Shown here piece after piece: positions 57,526-64,000 of a stretch of 64,000 bases of DNA. Every line of letters begins with the position of its first letter. Position 1 is the first letter of the stretch. The notes under the pieces were generated by a model that was not told the origin of the DNA, made no database searches, and saw only the letters and a list, made by a program, of their open reading frames with translations. This stretch comes from Kyrpidia tusciae DSM 2912 (GTDB taxonomy: Bacteria; Bacillota; Bacilli; Kyrpidiales; Kyrpidiaceae). A program made the position numbers and the translations under genes. Where the stretch lies: the NCBI RefSeq assembly GCF_000092905.1, contig NC_014098.1, positions 62,001-126,000 on the forward strand. The letters run 5' to 3'.

Positions 57526-57627
57526 AGGGCGGTGTCACGACGTGATCTGAAAAGGAATTTGTACCCCGCATCATGCGGTTAGTCGGTATAGGACAGGACA
57601 TACACAAGACGATGGGGGTGTTGACGA

Positions 57628-60072
57628 ATGATGTTTGGACGTTTCACCGAGCGGGCACAAAAAGTCTTGGCCCTGGCGCATGAAGAGGCGAGTCGCCTCG
57701 GGCATTCGGGAATTGGGACCGAACATATCCTCCTGGGTCTCGTCCGGGAAGGGGACGGAATCGCAGCTAAAGCCCTGATGAGTTTGGGGCTGAGCAGCGA
57801 GAAGATTCAGCGGGAAGTGGAGAAGATCATCGGTCGGGGCCCGGGGCAAGGAGCGGCCATGACCTATACTCCCCGGGCGAAGAAAGTGATTGAGCTCTCT
57901 ATCGACGAGGCTCGGAAGCTGGGGCACAACTATGTCGGGACCGAGCATATTCTGCTGGGCTTGATTCGCGAGGGCGAGGGTGTGGCCGCCCGGGTGCTCA
58001 ACAACCTCGGGGTGAGCCTTCCCAAGGCCCGGCAGCAAGTCATTCAGTTGCTCGGCGGGGATTCGGCGGAAACGAATCAGGAGAATCAGCAGTCTGCCAA
58101 TACGCCGACCTTGGACAGCCTCGCCCGGGATTTGACCCAGATGGCGAGGGATGGCAAACTCGACCCGGTGATTGGGCGCAATAAGGAGATCGAGCGGGTC
58201 ATTCAGGTACTGTCCCGGCGCACGAAGAACAATCCGGTGCTCATCGGTGAGCCGGGAGTCGGCAAAACGGCCATCGCCGAAGGTCTGGCCCAACGCATTG
58301 TCGCCAACGAGATTCCCGAGACACTCCGCAACAAGCGGGTTATGGTTCTGGACATGGGAACGGTGGTGGCCGGGACGAAGTACCGGGGGGAATTTGAAGA
58401 TCGCCTGAAAAAGATCATGGATGAGATTCGCCAAGCTGGAAACGTGATCCTGTTCATTGATGAGCTGCACACCCTCATCGGCGCCGGTGGGGCGGAAGGG
58501 GCCATTGATGCGTCCAATATCTTGAAACCGGCTTTGGCTCGAGGCGAATTGCAATGTATCGGCGCCACGACACTGGATGAGTATCGAAAACACATTGAGA
58601 AAGACGCGGCCTTGGAACGGCGGTTCCAACCGATCATGGTGGATCAACCGACGCCGGAGGAAGCTATCCAGATTCTTCACGGCCTTCGAGATCGGTATGA
58701 AGCCCATCATCGGGTAAAGATCAGTGACGAGGCCCTCGAAGCAGCGGTTCGCCTGTCCGATCGTTATATCAGCGATCGTTACCTTCCGGACAAGGCCATC
58801 GACCTGATCGACGAAGCGGCCTCCAGGGTGCGGCTCCGGACCCATACGGCACCGCCGAATCTGAAAGAGCTCGAGGAGCAGCTGGAAGAGGTGCGCAAGG
58901 AGAAAGAAGCCGCGGTCCAGAGCCAGGAATTCGAAAAGGCGGCCGCCTTGCGGGATAAAGAGCAACGGCTGCGGGAAGAACTCGAGAAACGGAAGCAAGA
59001 ATGGCAACAGAAGCAAGCCTCCAAGGATTCGGTGGTCATTGAGGAGGATATTGCGGAGATCGTCTCCAGTTGGACCGGTATTCCCGTGAAGAAACTGGCC
59101 GAAGAGGAGTCCGAGCGGCTGTTGCACATGGAAGAGATCCTGCACAAGCGGGTGATCGGCCAGGATGAAGCGGTGGAAGCCGTGTCCCGGGCGATTCGCC
59201 GGGCGAGGGCTGGGTTGAAAGATCCGAAACGGCCCATTGGTTCTTTTATCTTCCTTGGCCCTACCGGGGTCGGGAAAACGGAGCTGGCCCGGGCTCTGGC
59301 CGAAGCGATGTTCGGCGATGAGAATGCCGTCGTCCGCATCGACATGTCCGAGTATATGGAGCGCCACACGACTTCGCGGTTGATTGGGGCGCCTCCCGGT
59401 TACGTGGGATATGAAGAGGGTGGGCAACTTACCGAAAAGATCCGGCGCAAACCCTACTCGGTGGTTTTGTTGGATGAGATCGAAAAGGCGCATCCCGAGG
59501 TGTTTAACATCCTGTTGCAGGTTTTGGACGATGGGCGCCTGACTGATGGCAAAGGGCGGACCGTGGATTTCCGAAACACGGTGATCATCATGACTTCCAA
59601 CGTCGGGGCCCAGAGCATCCGGCGGGGTGGCCCTCTCGGATTCGCCGCCCGTTCGGAGGAAGAAGACGCCTATAAGGATATGAAAAATAAAGTGATGGAG
59701 GAATTGAAGCGCCAGTTCCGGCCGGAGTTCCTCAATCGAATCGACGAGGTGATCGTCTTCCACGCCCTGACCCAGCAAGACATTATGCGCATTGTCGACC
59801 TCATGGTGGATGATCTGCGGAAGCGGTTGCGAGATCACGATATCGATTTCGAACTCACGGACGACGCCAAGGCATTCCTGGCAAAAGAAGGGTTCGATCC
59901 CACCTATGGGGCGCGGCCGCTCAAACGGGCGATTCAGCGGCATATCGAAGACCGACTTTCGGAAGCGCTGCTGAACGGCACCATCGTGAAGGGCGACCGG
60001 GTCAGGATCGACTTCCAAGATGGCGCTTTGACCGTACGAAAACTTGAGCCGTCGTCTGCGCGCACAGTGTGA
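57628..60072 (+). CDS. clpC: ClpC, AAA+ unfoldase of ClpCP
   Basis: 814 aa. Duplicated N-domain ([33 protein letters not shown] and a second copy near 82-115), AAA-1 with GEPGVGKT near 207, a UVR-containing middle segment ([23 protein letters not shown]), AAA-2 with GPTGVGKT near 544, and the [20 protein letters not shown] sensor-2 end. It recognises phosphoarginine-tagged substrates. ATG 57628 (or 57631). The 102 bp after mcsB hold no second CtsR box that I can see. Confidence 0.98.
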   Translation: MMFGRFTERAQKVLALAHEEASRLGHSGIGTEHILLGLVREGDGIAAKALMSLGLSSEKIQREVEKIIGRGPGQGAAMTYTPRAKKVIELSIDEARKLGHNYVGTEHILLGLIREGEGVAARVLNNLGVSLPKARQQVIQLLGGDSAETNQENQQSANTPTLDSLARDLTQMARDGKLDPVIGRNKEIERVIQVLSRRTKNNPVLIGEPGVGKTAIAEGLAQRIVANEIPETLRNKRVMVLDMGTVVAGTKYRGEFEDRLKKIMDEIRQAGNVILFIDELHTLIGAGGAEGAIDASNILKPALARGELQCIGATTLDEYRKHIEKDAALERRFQPIMVDQPTPEEAIQILHGLRDRYEAHHRVKISDEALEAAVRLSDRYISDRYLPDKAIDLIDEAASRVRLRTHTAPPNLKELEEQLEEVRKEKEAAVQSQEFEKAAALRDKEQRLREELEKRKQEWQQKQASKDSVVIEEDIAEIVSSWTGIPVKKLAEEESERLLHMEEILHKRVIGQDEAVEAVSRAIRRARAGLKDPKRPIGSFIFLGPTGVGKTELARALAEAMFGDENAVVRIDMSEYMERHTTSRLIGAPPGYVGYEEGGQLTEKIRRKPYSVVLLDEIEKAHPEVFNILLQVLDDGRLTDGKGRTVDFRNTVIIMTSNVGAQSIRRGGPLGFAARSEEEDAYKDMKNKVMEELKRQFRPEFLNRIDEVIVFHALTQQDIMRIVDLMVDDLRKRLRDHDIDFELTDDAKAFLAKEGFDPTYGARPLKRAIQRHIEDRLSEALLNGTIVKGDRVRIDFQDGALTVRKLEPSSARTV

Positions 60073-60135
60073 TGTCTGGCCGTGGGATCCCCGGTTGGGC
60101 CGGTCCCCGGTTCCGGCGCAGGACTGCGGGTCCGA

Positions 60136-60185
60136 AGGCCGTCCCTCGAGAGGTTCCCCCCTCGTGGGGACGGCCTGTTTCTTCT
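60136..60185 (+). terminator. Terminator after clpC
   Basis: AGGCCGTCCC (60136-60145) pairs perfectly with GGGACGGCCT (60167-60176), followed by GTTTCTTCT. Confidence 0.75.
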
Positions 60186-60281
60186 CTTCGCTTTACATTG
60201 GGATGAAAACTGGCGATCAAATAAAAATGGGTATATATTAGAAACTGGATTTTTGTGCATATAGAGAAAGGACGATACCCC

Positions 60282-61652
60282 GTGGCCAAGGTCAAAACCC
60301 GTTATGTCTGTCACGGGTGCGGATACCAAACGGTCAAGTTTTTTGGACGGTGCCCGGGATGTGGCGAGTGGGGCACTTTAGTGGAAGAATCCATCGAGGA
60401 ACCGACCCCGGGGGATAGGGGCTGGCTCCGCCGGGCCCACCGTTCGGAACCGGTACCCATTACCGAGGTCCCGGCGGCATGTGAAGAACGCTGGTCCACT
60501 GGGTTCGGGGAGTTGGACCGGGTGCTGGGAGGGGGTCTCGTCCCGGGGTCCCTCGTCCTGATCGGTGGGGATCCGGGAATCGGAAAATCGACCCTTCTTT
60601 TGCAAGCCTCGGCGCAAATCGCCCAGGCCAGAGGGCCGGTGCTCTACGTCTCCGGCGAAGAGTCCACCCGGCAAATCCATCTGCGCGCCAGGCGGCTGAA
60701 GGCGATGGAACCTGCCCTTCTGGTGTTGCCGGAAACGGATCTCGGCGCGGTGGAGCGGGTGGTGGAACGTATCGATCCCCGGTGTTTGGTGATTGATTCC
60801 ATCCAGACGGTGCACGATCCCGACGTCTCTTCCGCTCCGGGGAGTGTGGCCCAGGTCCGGGAATGCACCGGGCGTTTGTTGCGCTTGGCGAAGGAACGGG
60901 AACTGGCCACATTGATCGTCGGCCACGTGACCAAGGAAGGGGCGATTGCCGGGCCTCGGTTACTTGAACACATGGTGGACGCCGTGGTGTATTTTGAAGG
61001 GGCGCTCCATCACACCTATCGGATTTTGCGGGCAGTCAAGAATCGATTTGGCTCCACAAACGAGATTGGGATTTTCGAAATGCGGGATGGCGGCCTGCGG
61101 GAGGTACATAATCCCTCAGAACTGTTTCTCCCGGATCGGCAAATCGCCTCGACCGGGTCTGCGGTGGTGGCCGGGCTGGAGGGCACGCGTCCGATCCTCG
61201 TGGAGATCCAGGCCTTGGTGGCCGACTCGGGCTACGCGGTGCCCCGCCGGACGGCGTCTGGGATCGATGTGCAACGGGTGGCGCTCATGCTGGCGGTGTT
61301 GGAGAAGCGATGCGGTCTGTTTCTCAGAAACCAAGACACGTACGTCAACGTCGCCGGCGGGGTGCGTCTGGATGAGCCCGCCGTGGACCTGGGATTGGCC
61401 GTTAGTTTGGCTTCCAGCTTTCGCGACCGACCGGTGTCCCCCCGAGATGTGTATATTGGCGAAGTTGGCCTGACCGGAGAGATTCGTACCGTATCCCGTA
61501 TAGAACAGCGATTGGGAGAAGCGGTCAAACACGGTTTTCAGCGCTGTATCGTTCCCGCCGGGAACGCCCGGGAACTGCACGGGCCACCGGGCATGGAGAT
61601 CATCGCGGTGGAGACGGTGGAGGCGGCTTTTCGGGCCGCGTTTGAGGGGTGA
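60282..61652 (+). CDS. radA: DNA repair protein RadA
   Basis: 456 aa RecA-like branch-migration factor. N-terminal C4 zinc finger ([22 protein letters not shown]), Walker [11 protein letters not shown] near residue 95, the RadA-specific KNRFG near 252, and a Lon-like C-terminal domain ([17 protein letters not shown]). The GTG start at 60282 has AAAGGA at 60267-60272; the longer frame is non-conserved. disA follows four bases after its stop. Confidence 0.96.
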   Translation: MAKVKTRYVCHGCGYQTVKFFGRCPGCGEWGTLVEESIEEPTPGDRGWLRRAHRSEPVPITEVPAACEERWSTGFGELDRVLGGGLVPGSLVLIGGDPGIGKSTLLLQASAQIAQARGPVLYVSGEESTRQIHLRARRLKAMEPALLVLPETDLGAVERVVERIDPRCLVIDSIQTVHDPDVSSAPGSVAQVRECTGRLLRLAKERELATLIVGHVTKEGAIAGPRLLEHMVDAVVYFEGALHHTYRILRAVKNRFGSTNEIGIFEMRDGGLREVHNPSELFLPDRQIASTGSAVVAGLEGTRPILVEIQALVADSGYAVPRRTASGIDVQRVALMLAVLEKRCGLFLRNQDTYVNVAGGVRLDEPAVDLGLAVSLASSFRDRPVSPRDVYIGEVGLTGEIRTVSRIEQRLGEAVKHGFQRCIVPAGNARELHGPPGMEIIAVETVEAAFRAAFEG

Positions 61653-61656
61653 AAGG

Positions 61657-62742
61657 ATGCGGGATGACCTCACTGTCAAGCAGGAGAATCTATTGATCAA
61701 GATGTTGCGGTTTATCGCGCCCGGAACGCCGCTGCGGGAAGGGTTGGAGAACGTTCTGCGGGCGAAGACTGGCGCACTGATCGTCGTCGGCAACACGCCG
61801 GAGGTCCTGCAGCTGGTGGACGGAGGCTTTCAAATTAATTCCGAGTTCACCCCTGCGAGTCTGTACGAACTGGCGAAGATGGACGGGGCCATCATTCTCA
61901 GTGAAGATGGAAAGCGTATCCTGTACGCCAATGCCCAGTTGAACCCTGATCCGTCGATTCCTTCTTCGGAAACGGGCACGAGGCATCGCACGGCGGAAAG
62001 GGTCGCGAAACAAACCGGGCAGCTTGTGGTCAGCATTTCTCAGCGCCGGGGTGTCATTACCCTGTACCAAGCCAATCTGCGCTATGCGTTGAAAGACCTG
62101 GGAGTGATTCTGACCAAGGCGAATCAAGCGATCCAGACATTGGAGAAATATAAAGCGGTTTTGGATCAATCCCTCACGAATCTGAGCGCCTTAGAATTCG
62201 AAGAGCTCGTGACATTGCAAGAAGTGGCCCAGGTCATTCAGCGAATTGAAATGGTGTTGCGCATCAAGGCAGAAATCCGCCGTTATATCGTCGAGTTGGG
62301 GACGGAGGGGCGGCTGATCTCCATGCAACTGGAGGAGCTGGTGTCCCGGGTGGATGAGGAAGCGTACCTTCTTGTAAAGGACTATTGCCGTGAAGGGGTG
62401 GACGTCACTCCCCACCACATTCTGACCAATCTGCACGAACTGAGTGCCGAAGAGTTGTTGGACCCCGGTGCCATCGTCCGGGTACTCGGGTATCCGGGTG
62501 GCGTGAATGTGGCGGAAGAGACGGTGTATCCCCGAGGCTATCGGGTACTGAATAAGATTCCTCGGCTGCCCCAGCCGGTTGTGGAAAACTTAGTAAAGCA
62601 GTTTCAGGGTCTGTCTGGTGTCATGGGGGCGACGATTGAGCAATTGGACGATGTCGAGGGAATCGGGGAGGTGCGGGCTCGGGCGATCCGGGAGGGGCTG
62701 AAGCGGGTCCGGGAGTTGGTGCTGATCGATCGACATATGTGA
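61657..62742 (+). CDS. disA: Diadenylate cyclase DisA, DNA integrity scanner
   Basis: 361 aa. The DAC domain carries the DGA motif (MDGAIIL, about 75-81) and GTRHRTAER (about 106-114) needed for c-di-AMP synthesis. A helical linker and a C-terminal helix-hairpin-helix DNA-binding domain follow ([28 protein letters not shown]). ATG 61657 is four bases after the radA stop; the longer frame reads radA sequence. In Bacillus DisA reports DNA damage at sporulation onset and interacts with RadA. Confidence 0.97.
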   Translation: MRDDLTVKQENLLIKMLRFIAPGTPLREGLENVLRAKTGALIVVGNTPEVLQLVDGGFQINSEFTPASLYELAKMDGAIILSEDGKRILYANAQLNPDPSIPSSETGTRHRTAERVAKQTGQLVVSISQRRGVITLYQANLRYALKDLGVILTKANQAIQTLEKYKAVLDQSLTNLSALEFEELVTLQEVAQVIQRIEMVLRIKAEIRRYIVELGTEGRLISMQLEELVSRVDEEAYLLVKDYCREGVDVTPHHILTNLHELSAEELLDPGAIVRVLGYPGGVNVAEETVYPRGYRVLNKIPRLPQPVVENLVKQFQGLSGVMGATIEQLDDVEGIGEVRARAIREGLKRVRELVLIDRHM

Positions 62743-62747
62743 CGATG

Positions 62748-62775
62748 CCGGCCGGAGTACGGCCGGAAATTTTTT
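62748..62775 (+). terminator. Terminator after disA
   Basis: CCGGCCG/CGGCCGG stem with loop GAGTA (62748-62766), followed by AAATTTTTTC. Confidence 0.85.
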
Positions 62776-62797
62776 CGTTGCGTGCCCGGGTCGGACA

Positions 62798-62869
62798 TTG
62801 ACGAATCGTGTCGGAGCGTGATATTATGTAAATTTAAAAATTGACACAAAGAGTCAGATGTGATATGCT
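62798..62869 (+). promoter_or_regulatory. Tandem sigma-A promoters of the carD gene
   Basis: Upstream: TTGACG (62798-62803), 18 bp, TATTAT (62822-62827). Downstream: TTGACA (62841-62846), 17 bp, TATGCT (62864-62869) with an extended -10 TG at 62861-62862. Confidence 0.7.
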
Positions 62870-62906
62870 GGAGGCGTATCCCGTTGAATTCTAAACCCAG
62901 AGGTGC

Positions 62907-63410
62907 ATGCACTTGTTTAATGTTGGGGACCGCGTGGTCTATCCGATGCACGGAGCGGGTGTGATCGAGTCGATTGAAGAACGCGAAGTGTTGGGGAAGA
63001 CAGGACGGTACTACATCATGCGGATGCCGGTGGGAGACATCAAGGTGATGGTCCCCATTGAACAAACCGGGGCTGTGGGGTTGCGGGAGGTCGTCGACGC
63101 CGAAGGTGTTCACAAGATCCTCGACATTTTGTTCGATGAGGGAACCCAGGAGACGGCCGCCTGGAATCGCCGCTACCGAGACAATATGGACAAGATCAAA
63201 AGTGGCGATGCGTTTGCCATCGCCGATGTCGTCAGGCAGTTGGCCTGGCTGGACCGCCACAAAGGCCTGTCCACGGGGGAGAAGCGGATGTATGAGATGG
63301 CCCGGCAGATCTTGCTGAGTGAATTGAGGCTGGCGGCTCCACAGGAAGATGCGGATCGGCTGGAGGAACTCACGGCACGGCTGGGTGGGAACCGGAGAAC
63401 CGGATGCTGA
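62907..63410 (+). CDS. carD: CarD-family transcriptional regulator
   Basis: 167 aa. The N-terminal RNA-polymerase interaction domain (FNVGDRVVYPMHGAGVIESIEEREVLGKTGRYYIMRMPVGDIKVMVP) is of the type also found in Mfd, and a helical C-terminal domain follows. CarD proteins modulate open complexes, mainly at rRNA promoters in mycobacteria; the Firmicute members are less studied. ATG 62907 after GAGGTG, with TTG 62913 possible. It has its own tandem promoters. Confidence 0.93.
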   Translation: MHLFNVGDRVVYPMHGAGVIESIEEREVLGKTGRYYIMRMPVGDIKVMVPIEQTGAVGLREVVDAEGVHKILDILFDEGTQETAAWNRRYRDNMDKIKSGDAFAIADVVRQLAWLDRHKGLSTGEKRMYEMARQILLSELRLAAPQEDADRLEELTARLGGNRRTGC

Positions 63411-63461
63411 AAGGTCGGCGACAAAACCAAAGAGCGAAGGTTGGTGTGCCGCGGCACTGTC

Positions 63462-63467
63462 TATAAT
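63462..63467 (+). promoter_or_regulatory. -10 element upstream of yacL
   Basis: TATAAT at 63462-63467, with only a weak, short-spaced TTGGTG 15 bp upstream. Confidence 0.4.
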
Positions 63468-63488
63468 GGATACGTAGGAGGTGACTTC

Positions 63489-64000
63489 ATGATCAAGCGC
63501 ATCGTCCAACTGTTTTTTATCGTCATCGGCCTTGTGCTCGGGTATGCGTTGATCCCAGTGCTCTTTGAAACAGTGGGAATCAGCCGACCTCCTTTCGACA
63601 ACCCATACTTTGGAGCGGTTCTTGGGGGCAGCATATTTGCGATCGTAACCGGGTGGCTCGTGGGGTACATGATGAGCTTGATCCGCTGGGTGGAGGACCG
63701 ATTTCAGAGGATGCCGTTGCCCGACATGATTGCCGGCATCGTGGGATTGATCGTCGGTTTAATCGTGGCCTATCTTTTGACGCCGACAATGGTCCGGATT
63801 CCGATCGTCGGATCGGTGGTTCAGATATTCATGAGTGTTTTGTTTGGATACTTGGGATTTCGTGTGAGCTACGCCAAGCGCGAAGAGCTGAAACCTTTTC
63901 TGCCGGGAAAGATCGGCAGCAAGGAGAAGAAAACCGGAACGCGCCCGGGAGAACATAAGATTCTCGATACCAGTGTGATCATTGACGGACGAATCGCGGA
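63489..64000 (+). CDS. yacL: PIN/TRAM-domain membrane protein YacL (partial, runs off the window)
   Basis: The first 170 codons are visible with no stop before the window end. Four membrane helices (IVQLFFIVIGLVLGYALIPVLF, AVLGGSIFAIVTGWLVGYM, MIAGIVGLIVGLIVAYLL, VGSVVQIFMSVLFGYLGF) are followed by a basic linker and the start of a PIN nuclease-like domain, HKILDTSVIIDGRIAD. The order disA-carD-yacL is standard in Bacillales. AGGAGGTGA at 63477-63485 lies just before ATG 63489. The missing part should hold the rest of PIN and a TRAM RNA-binding domain. Confidence 0.92.
   Translation, partial: MIKRIVQLFFIVIGLVLGYALIPVLFETVGISRPPFDNPYFGAVLGGSIFAIVTGWLVGYMMSLIRWVEDRFQRMPLPDMIAGIVGLIVGLIVAYLLTPTMVRIPIVGSVVQIFMSVLFGYLGFRVSYAKREELKPFLPGKIGSKEKKTGTRPGEHKILDTSVIIDGRIA

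Noticed and set aside
57571-60018. 815-codon minus-strand ORF opposite clpC
   Set aside because: An antisense shadow of a highly biased GC-rich gene: low-complexity composition, no domain, and ClpC on the plus strand is certain.

Overview
The window is a GC-rich (roughly 58-60%, estimated by eye) chromosomal segment of an endospore-forming Firmicute. The gene order purR-ridA-spoVG-glmU-prs-ctc-pth-fin-mfd-spoVT ... yabP-yabQ-divIC-yabR ... spoIIE-tilS-hpt-ftsH-coaX-hslO-fol genes-dusB-greA-lysS-rrn-ctsR-mcsA-mcsB-clpC-radA-disA-carD-yacL is the classic region near the replication origin of Bacillales. High GC, many GTG/TTG starts and a GC-rich 16S variable helix suggest a thermophilic member of Alicyclobacillaceae (Kyrpidia-like). 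That genus guess is an inference and was not checked against a database.

Layout. 1-11.2 kb: purine regulator, cell-wall precursor (glmU), PRPP synthase, translation factors, forespore regulator Fin, Mfd, a lipoprotein foldase and SpoVT. 11.24-12.93 kb: an IS element (15-bp inverted repeats, 5-bp target duplication) inserted between spoVT and its usual partner, a SpoVB-like flippase. 13-21 kb: flippase, MazG, HU, RqcP/YabO, an inserted polysaccharide pair (flippase plus O-antigen-ligase-like protein), then yabP, yabQ, divIC and an S1 protein. 21.1-21.4 kb: initiator and elongator tRNA-Met behind a consensus promoter. 21.5-23.6 kb: a DUF2089/DUF4097 module, and on the minus strand a dCMP deaminase followed by a 39-residue CmpA. 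23.7-29.7 kb: spoIIE with Spo0A boxes, a split ThrE-type exporter, tilS and hpt. 29.7-41.4 kb: ftsH, an HD-GYP protein, nadB, nadC, coaX, hslO, folP-folB-folK, a small HTH protein, dusB, and an uncharacterised gene behind a sigma-G-like promoter. 41.4-44.2 kb: greA, lysS and a thioesterase. 44.43-47.09 kb: a second insertion element carrying a DUF4338 (DruA-type) gene and a DDE transposase, with 21-bp perfect inverted repeats and a 9-bp target duplication, lying 8 bp upstream of the rRNA promoter -35 box. 47.1-52.1 kb: a complete 16S-23S-5S operon without spacer tRNAs. 52.2-55.2 kb: a polar amino-acid ABC transporter and a TetR regulator. 55.4-64 kb: the CtsR stress operon, radA, disA, carD and the start of yacL, cut by the window end.

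The genes form three functional layers. Housekeeping: nucleotide, NAD, CoA, folate and cell-wall precursors, translation and DNA repair. Sporulation: SpoVG, Fin, SpoVT, SpoVB-like, YabP/YabQ, CmpA, SpoIIE. Stress proteolysis: FtsH, Hsp33, CtsR-McsA-McsB-ClpC. Recognisable control sites support this: a PurBox at purR, Spo0A boxes with a 22-bp-spaced sigma-A promoter at spoIIE, CtsR heptads at ctsR, and sigma-G-like promoters at fin and at the uncharacterised 40.4-kb gene. The most unusual parts are the DUF4338 element beside rrn, the ribosome-site-sequestering leader of the first IS, and the sigma-G-like promoter of the uncharacterised gene.
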